Origin: JACOYH01 sp964469735
GTDB taxonomy: Bacteria; Patescibacteriota; Minisyncoccia; Minisyncoccales; MHMH01
Direction: 5' to 3'
NCBI GenBank assembly: GCA_964469735.1
Contig: CAYXYS010000021.1
Span: 1-11,197 of the forward strand
DNA: 11,197 bases
Positions 1 to 5,241 of this stretch are shown here, one piece after another; the first letter of the stretch is position 1, and every line of letters begins with the position of its first letter. The notes beneath the pieces are model-generated. The model saw only the letters and a list, made by a program, of their open reading frames with translations, made no database searches and had not been told where the DNA came from. Made by a program: the position numbers and the translations under genes.

Positions 1-1
1 A

Positions 2-700
2 AATTTAGAAGCCGGGTCGGCGGTTTATAAAGAGCTGGAAAAACTTATCAAAGAAAAATACGGAGAAGGAGCACTTGTTTTGGGGGATGAGGGCGGGTTT
101 GCTCCGCCAGTGTCGGGAGCTAAAGAGGCGATAGAGCTGATATTGAAAGCCGCTGATAAAGCCGGATGCGAGGAAATAACCAAGATAGCTATAGATGCGG
201 CCGCATCTCAATTTCATAAAAATGGAAAATATCAAATAAGCTCCGATCTTTTAAATAGAGAAGAATTGCTTCGTTATTACATGGAGCTTGCTAATAAATA
301 TCCGATAGTCTCCCTGGAAGATCCGTTTTGGGAGGAAGACTGGCAGGGATTTATAGATATTCAAAAAGAATTGGGGGATAGAGTGATTATTGTTGGAGAT
401 GATCTTTTGGTAACCAATTCAGAAAGAATTAAAGAAGCAGAAGAGAAGAAAGCCTGCAGCGGACTGATTTTGAAAGTTAATCAGGTAGGGACTTTAACCG
501 AAGGCATTGAAGCGGGAAAGCTGGCAAAATCTTTCGGTTGGAGCGTCATAGTTTCCCACAGATCGGGCGAAACGGAAGATGACTTTATAGCCGACTTGGC
601 CGTCGGACTCGGCGCTAATTATTTAAAATCCGGCGCTCCGGCCACCAAATTTAGAATGGCCAAATATAAAAGACTATTAAAAATAGAAGAAGAATTATAG
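2..700 (+). CDS. eno: Enolase (phosphopyruvate hydratase), 3' part
   Basis: The frame is open from the left edge, so this is the C-terminal 232 residues of a protein that is normally about 410-430 residues long; the start lies outside the window. Enolase interconverts 2-phosphoglycerate and PEP in the cytoplasm. Nearly all of the catalytic barrel is visible: GDEGGFAP around fragment residues 28-35 with the general-acid/base Glu, the magnesium ligands in AIDAAA (D65), SLEDPFWEEDW and VGDDLLVTN, the catalytic Lys in LILKVNQVGTLTE, the SHRSGETED loop that closes on substrate, and the substrate Lys in YLKSGAP. The C-terminus (AKYKRLLKIEEEL) is complete and ends in TAG. It lies 86 nt upstream of phosphoglycerate mutase, the preceding step in glycolysis, so the two consecutive enzymes are encoded together. 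The identification is essentially certain from the motifs. Confidence 0.97.
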   Translation, partial: NLEAGSAVYKELEKLIKEKYGEGALVLGDEGGFAPPVSGAKEAIELILKAADKAGCEEITKIAIDAAASQFHKNGKYQISSDLLNREELLRYYMELANKYPIVSLEDPFWEEDWQGFIDIQKELGDRVIIVGDDLLVTNSERIKEAEEKKACSGLILKVNQVGTLTEGIEAGKLAKSFGWSVIVSHRSGETEDDFIADLAVGLGANYLKSGAPATKFRMAKYKRLLKIEEEL

Positions 701-717
701 CGCTTGGCAGTATTTTT

Positions 718-730
718 GCGCTCGCAGCGC
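718..730. repeat. GC-rich triloop palindrome between eno and gpm
   Basis: GCGCT-CGC-AGCGC is a perfect 5-bp stem with a 3-nt loop, in the 86-nt gap after enolase. An alternative outer pairing, TTGGC (704-708) with GCCAA (729-733), is also possible. The T run (713-717) comes before the hairpin and none follows it, so it does not have the form of an intrinsic terminator on this strand. The gap looks richer in G+C than the genes beside it. I infer an RNA-end or mRNA-stability element, or a remnant of a dispersed intergenic repeat; neither is shown by the sequence alone. Confidence 0.4.
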
Positions 731-786
731 CAAACCCACGGCCTGCCCGAAGCTCGCTTAAAGACGCCGCCTGCGCTTTCAAATTT

Positions 787-1455
787 ATGGCAAAATTAAT
801 TCTATTCAGGCATTTCAAATCGCAATGGAACCTGGAAAATAGGTTTACCGGGTGGACCGATGTTCCTCTTTGTCGGGAGGGCAAGGAAAAAGTCCCGGAA
901 ATAGCGGAAAAATTAGCCGAAGCCAAAATAGACGTGGTGTATACTTCTCCTTTGATGAGAAATATGCATAGCTGCCTGCTGGTTTTGGAAAAAGGGGAAA
1001 AATATCCGATTTTCCGCCACTTTGAAGGGCGGATGGAAAAATGGGGGAAATTCCACGATCTGAAAAAGAATTACCTTCCGGTTTTCGTTAACGAAGCTCT
1101 TAACGAAAGATATTACGGAGACCTTCAGGGATTAAACAAAAAGGAAATTATTGAAAAGTATGGAGAGGAGCAAGTCCATTTATGGAGAAGGGGATACAAA
1201 AATACCCCTCCCGGCGGAGAGAATTTGGCCGATGTGGTAAAGAGAGTCAAACCGTTCCACGAAAAGTTCATCGAGAAAGACTTAAAAGAAGGAAAAAACG
1301 TTTTAGTGGTGGCCAGCCATAACAGCTTAAGGGCTTTGATTAAGGAAATCGAAAAAATATCTGACGAAGATATTATTAACGTTGAAGTTCCCTATGCGGG
1401 AATCATTGAATATGAGTACCGGGAGGGAGTTTACCACATTAAAAACAAGACTTAA
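787..1455 (+). CDS. gpmA: 2,3-bisphosphoglycerate-dependent phosphoglycerate mutase, divergent form
   Basis: This histidine-phosphatase-superfamily protein (222 aa) is predicted to interconvert 3- and 2-phosphoglycerate in the cytoplasm, feeding the enolase encoded upstream. Visible family motifs are RH at 8-9 (H9 is the expected phospho-histidine), the ENRFTGWTDVPL block at 17-28, TSPLMR with R58, LNERYYGDLQGLNK with the acid E107, WRRGYKNTPPGGENLAD, and the NSLRAL block at 179-184. Several points are unusual. The usual RHGES reads RHFKS. The usual AHGNS reads ASHNS, so the second His (H178) is one position late. R58 to E107 spans about 49 residues against about 27 in E. coli GpmA, an insertion of roughly 22 residues. 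The long loop after WRR...PP in E. coli is absent. The ATG is chosen because MAKLILFRH is the normal N-terminus; no Shine-Dalgarno precedes it. The family is certain; activity as a mutase is likely, but a related phosphatase is possible. Confidence 0.88.
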   Translation: MAKLILFRHFKSQWNLENRFTGWTDVPLCREGKEKVPEIAEKLAEAKIDVVYTSPLMRNMHSCLLVLEKGEKYPIFRHFEGRMEKWGKFHDLKKNYLPVFVNEALNERYYGDLQGLNKKEIIEKYGEEQVHLWRRGYKNTPPGGENLADVVKRVKPFHEKFIEKDLKEGKNVLVVASHNSLRALIKEIEKISDEDIINVEVPYAGIIEYEYREGVYHIKNKT

Positions 1456-1481
1456 CAGATAAAGGAATTAACTTAATGTGG

Positions 1482-1510
1482 TTTACAAAAAGCTGAAATC
1501 TTATTAGAAT
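1482..1510 (+). promoter_or_regulatory. Sigma70-type promoter for a leaderless mRNA
   Basis: TTTACA (1482-1487) and TAGAAT (1505-1510) are each one base off consensus and are separated by exactly 17 nt. Transcription would start about 7 nt after the -10 box, at 1517-1518, which coincides with the ATG of the thioredoxin-like gene at 1518. The predicted transcript therefore has essentially no 5' leader. The boxes are seen directly; promoter activity and the start point are inferred. Confidence 0.6.
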
Positions 1511-1517
1511 AAGTTAT

Positions 1518-2150
1518 ATGACAAAACTAAAGAATCCATGTTTAATAATCGCCATTGTAGCCATTCTTTTGGTAGCTGGCGCCTTCTATTATTTTAATTA
1601 CTACCGGAATATTTCCGCCGATAAGGCCGGTGAAATCGCTATAGATTTTGTGAATAAAAGCATAGAAGGCGATGGGGTAACCGCTTCGCTGATAAAGGTG
1701 TTGGATGAAGGTCCGGTTTACGGCATTCTTCTAGAGATAGAGGGGACCGAATACCACTCTTATCTTACCAAAGACGGCCAGTTTTTATTCGCTAGCGGGT
1801 TTAACTTGAAAGAAAAAGAACGGGAAGGCCAAGGAGAAGCCTCCGGCATTGAAGAAAAAGTTTCTGAGGAAGATTTGGCTTCTTTTGCCCAATGTTTGGC
1901 AGATAGCGGACTCGTTTTTTACGGCTCTAAATACTGTCCTCACTGCCAGAATCAGAAAGAACTTTTCGGAGAAGCCGTGGAAGAAATTAATTACGTGGAG
2001 TGCGTTGGCGAAGACGACCAATGGACAGAACAGTGCCAGAAAGACGAAATACAATCGGTCCCTACCTGGATAATGGCCGATGGAGAAAAAGTTGTGGGAT
2101 ACCAAACTCTCAGCAAGCTGTCCGAACTTTCCGGTTGTCCCTTACAGTAA
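1518..2150 (+). CDS. Membrane-anchored thioredoxin-like protein (CPHC, VKOR-associated type)
   Basis: The 210-aa protein has a basic N-terminus and one hydrophobic segment (about 9-26), with no lipobox, so it is probably anchored in the membrane with its body outside. Residues 32-96 form a small domain (ADKAGEIAIDFVNKSI, then EIEGTEYHSYLTKDGQFLF) that recalls the PepSY/cystatin-like prodomains seen before exported redox domains; this assignment is tentative. A charged linker (97-118) leads to a thioredoxin fold at 122-210 with the active site C140-P-H-C143 and the cis-proline loop SVPTW (P182). The block FAQCLADSGLVFYGSKYCPHCQ...YVEC...QSVPTW...LSELSGC strongly resembles the thioredoxin domain fused or paired with bacterial VKOR enzymes. 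Extra cysteines C126, C162, C173 and C207 could form further disulfides or relay electrons. The expected role is forming or shuffling disulfides in exported proteins. No VKOR/DsbB partner is in the window. The next gene starts 17 nt downstream. Confidence 0.8.
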   Translation: MTKLKNPCLIIAIVAILLVAGAFYYFNYYRNISADKAGEIAIDFVNKSIEGDGVTASLIKVLDEGPVYGILLEIEGTEYHSYLTKDGQFLFASGFNLKEKEREGQGEASGIEEKVSEEDLASFAQCLADSGLVFYGSKYCPHCQNQKELFGEAVEEINYVECVGEDDQWTEQCQKDEIQSVPTWIMADGEKVVGYQTLSKLSELSGCPLQ

Positions 2151-2167
2151 TTAGTTAAAACAATTTT

Positions 2168-3046
2168 ATGTACAGTGTTGGCGTCGACATCGGAGCGACA
2201 AAAACTAATTTTGTTTTGCTCCAAAGAGGAAAGATCCTCAAAAAGGAGGGGGTGCTGACTGCCAAAAACCAGAAAGGCCTTCTGGAGGCCATTGAAGCTG
2301 TTTCTGAAAGCCTTCTTTCGGGAATTTCCAAGTCCGAAGTAAAAGGTATCGGGTTGGGAGTGCCCGGACCTCTTAATAAAAAAAGGACTGAAATATTAAA
2401 CCCTCCCAATCTAACTTCTCTCAGCAACCAGCCTCTGGCTAAAATAGTCCAAGGGCATTTGCGTTTAAAGACCAAAATGGAAAATGACGCCAACTGTTTT
2501 GCTTTGGCCGAAGCCCGTTTGGGCGAGGGTAAAAAATCCAAGGCAGTTTTGGGAATAACTTTGGGTTCCGGGGTGGGCGGAGGGCTGGTAATCGATGGAG
2601 AGCTGTACAAGGGGGCTTTCGGGGCAGCTGGGGAGATTGGGCATATAACCATCAACTACAACGGTTTGAAATGCAGCTGCGGAGGCCAGGGGTGTTTGGA
2701 GCAGTACGCTTCAGAAAAATTCTTTTTGAGAAAAGGTGCGTATCCCCAGGCTTTTCAGGAAAAAGCTCAAAAGGGAGATAAGAGAGCTTTAAACGTTTAT
2801 CGGGAGTACGGCCGGTATTTGGGAGTTGGGATAAGTTCAGCTATAAATCTTCTTGACCCGGACGTGGTTGTAATCGGCGGAGGCATAGCCAGCGCCTACA
2901 AGTTTTTTATAAAAGCAGTTCGAGCCGAAATCGCTTTAAGGGTTATTTCGCCCTCGGCCAGGAAATATGTTAAGATAAAAGAAGCTCGGTTTGGAGCTTG
3001 GAGTGGAGCCGTAGGCGCCGCCCTTCTAGTCCACCCTGTTAAATAA
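2168..3046 (+). CDS. ROK-family sugar kinase, probably glucokinase
   Basis: This 292-aa cytoplasmic kinase is of typical ROK length. It is expected to phosphorylate glucose or a related hexose with ATP, which would be the entry step to the glycolytic enzymes around it. The N-terminal ATP phosphate loop is VDIGATKT (6-13). GLGVPGP (62-68) and the ENDANCFALAEARLGEG block (105-121) follow, with D107 as catalytic base. LGSGVGGGLVIDG (132-144) and GEIGH (155-159, with sugar-contacting E156 and zinc ligand H159) come next. The structural zinc site is the C169-x-C171-xxxx-C176 signature followed by E178. VVVIGGGI (233-240) is the adenosine motif. All key residues are present. Substrate cannot be fixed from sequence: glucose is favoured by pathway context, but mannose, fructose or N-acetylhexosamines are possible. 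It begins 17 nt after the thioredoxin-like gene and has no Shine-Dalgarno. Confidence 0.88.
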   Translation: MYSVGVDIGATKTNFVLLQRGKILKKEGVLTAKNQKGLLEAIEAVSESLLSGISKSEVKGIGLGVPGPLNKKRTEILNPPNLTSLSNQPLAKIVQGHLRLKTKMENDANCFALAEARLGEGKKSKAVLGITLGSGVGGGLVIDGELYKGAFGAAGEIGHITINYNGLKCSCGGQGCLEQYASEKFFLRKGAYPQAFQEKAQKGDKRALNVYREYGRYLGVGISSAINLLDPDVVVIGGGIASAYKFFIKAVRAEIALRVISPSARKYVKIKEARFGAWSGAVGAALLVHPVK

Positions 3047-3076
3047 TTCTGCAAACAGAATTCCCGCAAAGCGGGA
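3046..3076. repeat. Tandem perfect hairpins after the ROK kinase gene
   Basis: Two perfect stem-loops lie head to tail. ATTCTG-CAAA-CAGAAT (3046-3061) has 6 bp and a 4-nt loop, and begins inside the stop codon. TCCCGC-AAA-GCGGGA (3062-3076) has 6 bp and a triloop. Only three T residues follow the second stem, so it could be a weak terminator or an mRNA 3'-end stabiliser. The rest of the gap to 3114 is very AT-rich and could hold a promoter for the glutaredoxin gene, but no clear -35/-10 pair stands out. Confidence 0.55.
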
Positions 3077-3114
3077 TTTAACGGGGTAAATTAATAATTA
3101 AATAATTTTACAAC

Positions 3115-3351
3115 ATGCCAAAAATCAGAGTGTTTTCCACGCCGGCTTGTCCTTACTGCGTAACCCTCAAAGAATTCTTAAAGGAAAACAATATTGAATT
3201 CGAAGACATCAATGTGGCAGAGGACGCTCAAGCCAGGGAAGAGATGATAAATAAGACTAATCAAATGGGAGTTCCCGTTATTGATATAGACGGGGAAATC
3301 GTAATCGGTTTTGACAAGGAAAAAATATCCAATTTATTGGGAATAAAATAA
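3115..3351 (+). CDS. Glutaredoxin-like protein (NrdH/YruB type)
   Basis: This 78-aa single-domain protein has the glutaredoxin fold: beta strand KIRVFSTPA, active site C12-P-Y-C15, the FEDINV strand (29-34), the cis-proline loop GVPV (P54), and the GFDKEKISNLLGI ending. That ending is typical of the small GlrX-YruB/NrdH-like group rather than of classical glutathione-binding glutaredoxins. It has no signal peptide, so it acts in the cytoplasm as a dithiol reductant, possibly for ribonucleotide reductase or for general thiol repair; the partner is not encoded here. It lies 64 nt before GAPDH, an enzyme with a reactive catalytic cysteine, and a protective link is conceivable but is pure inference. 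The ATG gives the standard N-terminus. No Shine-Dalgarno is present. Confidence 0.9.
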   Translation: MPKIRVFSTPACPYCVTLKEFLKENNIEFEDINVAEDAQAREEMINKTNQMGVPVIDIDGEIVIGFDKEKISNLLGIK

Positions 3352-3355
3352 GAAC

Positions 3356-3370
3356 CTCGCCTACGGCGAG
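3356..3370. repeat. Triloop hairpin between glutaredoxin and GAPDH genes
   Basis: CTCGCC-TAC-GGCGAG is a perfect 6-bp stem with a 3-nt loop, five bases after the glutaredoxin stop codon. A weaker CCTT (3373-3376)/AAGG (3385-3388) pairing follows. There is no T run, so intrinsic termination is unlikely. It has the same build as the triloop palindromes at 718-730 and 3062-3076. Confidence 0.5.
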
Positions 3371-3415
3371 AACCTTGATTCGCTAAGGAATAATCATTTA
3401 ATCTTGAATTAATCT

Positions 3416-4441
3416 ATGGTAAGAATTGCAATAAACGGATTCGGCAGGATCGGAAGGACTTTCTTCAGGCAGGCCTTCGGGCATAAAGATGCAGAGATAG
3501 TCGCCGTCAACGATCTTACCGATGAAGAAAATTTGGCCTACCTTCTAAAATACGACACTGTTTACGGCAGGTACGGCAAGGACGTTGAAGTAGCAAGAGA
3601 TAAAGATAAAAGCTATTTGGTTGTCGACGGCAAAAAGATATTAAGCCTGACGGAAAAAGATCCCGTCAATTTGCCCTGGAAAGATTTAAAGGTGGATGTG
3701 GTAATAGAATCCACGGGTTTTTTCGCTTCTGACGAGGGGTCTAAGGCCCATCTGGCGGCAGGAGCCAAGCGGGTGGTTATTTCAGCTCCCGCCAAAGGAG
3801 ACGTCGAACAGGCCGTTTGCGCGGCCAACGACGACAGGCTGTCGTCGCCTTCCCTGGGGGAAATAACCTCCAACGCTTCCTGCACCACCAACGCCGTTGT
3901 ACCGGTGGCTGCAGTATTAATGGAAAACCCCGGCGTAGCTAAGGCGATTTTGAACACTATTCACGGCTACACTTCCAGCCAGGCTCTTGTTGATGCTCCG
4001 GATAAAAAAGATTTCAGAAGAGGCAGGGCGGCAGCGCAAAATATAGTACCCGCCAGCACGGGAGCAGCTAAGGCTACCGCCAAGTCCTTACCCGGATACG
4101 AAGGGATTTTTGATGGAATCGCTATAAGGGTTCCCGTACCTTCAGGCTCCATTATCGACTTTACTTTTCTCTCAAAGAAGAAGACCAGCGTGGAGGAAAT
4201 AAACGGAATATTGAAAGAAGCAGCTTCTTTGGAAAAATGGAAGGAAGTTCTCAAGGTAAGCGAAGAGCCGCTGGTTTCTTCGGATATTATCGGACAGCCC
4301 TACGGTTCAATCGTGGATCTGTCTTCCACTAGGGTTGTTGATGGAGATATGGTTAAGGTGCTGTCTTGGTACGATAACGAATGGGGATATTCTCACACGC
4401 TCTTAATGCACGCCATTAAGGTAGGGAAGCTTATAAAATAA
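3416..4441 (+). CDS. gap: Glyceraldehyde-3-phosphate dehydrogenase, type I
   Basis: The 341-aa protein has the full length of bacterial phosphorylating GAPDH, which oxidises glyceraldehyde-3-phosphate with NAD+ and phosphate to 1,3-bisphosphoglycerate in the cytoplasm. The Rossmann start is INGFGRIGR (6-14). VNDLTD (31-36) carries D33, the acidic residue that normally selects NAD over NADP. The catalytic centre is SNASCTTNA with C156, and TIHGYTSSQ supplies H183. RRGRAAAQNIVPASTGAAKA (201-220) is the phosphate/substrate loop, and WYDNEWGYS (318-326) the conserved C-terminal block. H183 is followed by Gly where Ser is usual, a mild variation. A strong hairpin terminator begins 17 nt after the stop, so this gene closes the left-hand transcription unit. 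No Shine-Dalgarno precedes the ATG; the start is fixed by the Rossmann motif. Confidence 0.97.
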   Translation: MVRIAINGFGRIGRTFFRQAFGHKDAEIVAVNDLTDEENLAYLLKYDTVYGRYGKDVEVARDKDKSYLVVDGKKILSLTEKDPVNLPWKDLKVDVVIESTGFFASDEGSKAHLAAGAKRVVISAPAKGDVEQAVCAANDDRLSSPSLGEITSNASCTTNAVVPVAAVLMENPGVAKAILNTIHGYTSSQALVDAPDKKDFRRGRAAAQNIVPASTGAAKATAKSLPGYEGIFDGIAIRVPVPSGSIIDFTFLSKKKTSVEEINGILKEAASLEKWKEVLKVSEEPLVSSDIIGQPYGSIVDLSSTRVVDGDMVKVLSWYDNEWGYSHTLLMHAIKVGKLIK

Positions 4442-4457
4442 TGGCAGAATGATAAAT

Positions 4458-4488
4458 AAAATAGGAGGGGCCAAATCCCTCCCATTTT
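4458..4488 (+). terminator. Hairpin terminator after GAPDH
   Basis: A 12-position stem, AAAATAGGAGGG (4458-4469) against CCCTCCCATTTT (4477-4488), has one A-C mismatch and a 7-nt loop (GCCAAAT). The A run on the left and T run on the right give the classic form of an intrinsic terminator, and one that could work in both directions. Confidence 0.8.
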
Positions 4489-4504
4489 AAATTGAAAGAT
4501 GTTC

Positions 4505-4565
4505 AGCCTCTTTCGGTTATATTCAGGCCCTGAAAGGCTTGTTTTTCTTTGCTTAGAAAGCCTTT
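4505..4565. repeat. Three mutually exclusive stem-loops upstream of the acd operon
   Basis: Stem A pairs AGCC+TTTC (4505-4508, 4511-4514, with a 2-nt bulge) with GAAAGGCT (4532-4539), followed by a T-rich tract (4540-4550), so it resembles a second terminator. Stem B is TTCAG-GCC-CTGAA (4522-4534). Stem C pairs AAAGGCTT (4533-4540) perfectly with AAGCCTTT (4558-4565) across the putative -35 region. All three use bases around 4532-4540, so only one can form at a time. Function as attenuator, operator or backup terminator is inference. Confidence 0.4.
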
Positions 4566-4576
4566 TGAGATATAAT
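4549..4576 (+). promoter_or_regulatory. Candidate promoter of the acd-pilin-pps-pfkB-fba operon
   Basis: A perfect TATAAT (4571-4576) lies 11 nt before the ATG at 4588, with a partial -35 box TTGCTT (4549-4554) at a 16-nt spacing. Transcription would begin near 4583, leaving a leader of only about 5 nt. It is the only clear -10 box in the largest gap of the window and sits ahead of six tightly linked genes. The -35 match is weak (3 of 6). Confidence 0.55.
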
Positions 4577-4587
4577 AAATTAATTGT

Positions 4588-5241
4588 ATGGAAAACTTGG
4601 GATTTGTTGAAACCAGAAAACTTTTGACGGAGTATCGGATACCTTTTGGCAAGAGCAAGTTGGCTGATTCCAAGAAAGAAGCGGCAGCTTTTGCCGGGAA
4701 AATCGGCTATCCGGTTGTTTTGAAGGTTTCTTCCAAAAAACCTTTACACAAGACAGATTTGGGATTGGTGAAATTGGACATTAAAGACGCAAAGGAGCTG
4801 GAGAAAGCCTGGTCGGAAATAATTGAGACGGCCGAGAAGAAAATCCGCCAGCCGGCGGAAAAAATAGAAGGAATTTTAGTGCAAAAAGAGCTGAAGGGTG
4901 AGGAAATAATGATAGGCATGAAGAGGGATGCTCAGTTCGGCCCCGTTATAATGTTCGGACTGGGAGGTATTTTCGTTGAGGCTTTAAAAGACGTTTCTTT
5001 CAGGATAGCGCCGGTAAAAAAAGAGAACGCCTACCGGATGATGGGGGAAATCAAAGGGCATAAAGTGCTGCAAGGCCTGCGGGGACAGAAGCCCGTCAAT
5101 CTGGACAAGCTGGCTGAAATAATCGTGGCCCTATCCAAACTTTCTTTGGCTGAGAAAAAAATCAAGGAAATTGATTTGAACCCGGTTATCGCTAACGAAA
5201 GGGGGGCGCAGGTTGCCGATGCCCGCTTTTTAATATTATGA
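4588..5241 (+). CDS. acdB: Acetyl-CoA synthetase (ADP-forming), beta subunit
   Basis: This 217-aa ATP-grasp protein is the nucleotide-binding subunit of the enzyme that converts acetyl-CoA, ADP and phosphate to acetate, CoA and ATP in the cytoplasm. Visible ATP-grasp_5 features are GYPVVLKV (40-47) with nucleotide-binding K46, the KPLHKTDLGLVKL loop (51-63) with H54, ILVQKELKGEEIMIGMKRD (96-114) with E105, the FGLGG turn (123-127), VSFRIAPV (136-143), and the metal-binding block EIDLNPV with N198. The length is close to the separately encoded archaeal beta subunits, not the roughly 700-aa fused form. Its TGA stop overlaps the alpha-subunit ATG in an ATGA junction, which suggests translational coupling and fixed stoichiometry. 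It is first in the right-hand operon, 11 nt from a TATAAT box. The acyl-CoA specificity (acetyl, propionyl, succinyl) cannot be read from the sequence. Confidence 0.92.
   Translation: MENLGFVETRKLLTEYRIPFGKSKLADSKKEAAAFAGKIGYPVVLKVSSKKPLHKTDLGLVKLDIKDAKELEKAWSEIIETAEKKIRQPAEKIEGILVQKELKGEEIMIGMKRDAQFGPVIMFGLGGIFVEALKDVSFRIAPVKKENAYRMMGEIKGHKVLQGLRGQKPVNLDKLAEIIVALSKLSLAEKKIKEIDLNPVIANERGAQVADARFLIL

Noticed and set aside
718..730. Intrinsic terminator after enolase
   Set aside because: The hairpin is short (5 bp), and the T run lies before it rather than after it on this strand. On the other strand it is followed by A residues.
651..926. Reverse-strand open frame of 91 codons over the eno-gpm gap
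   Set aside because: It overlaps two clear genes on the other strand, its product is not family-like, and it covers both ends of strongly conserved coding sequence.
4442..4587. Known riboswitch or small RNA gene in the largest gap
   Set aside because: Apart from the terminator, the competing stems and the TATAAT box, I recognise no conserved riboswitch core, and the predicted leader of the downstream gene is only a few bases long.
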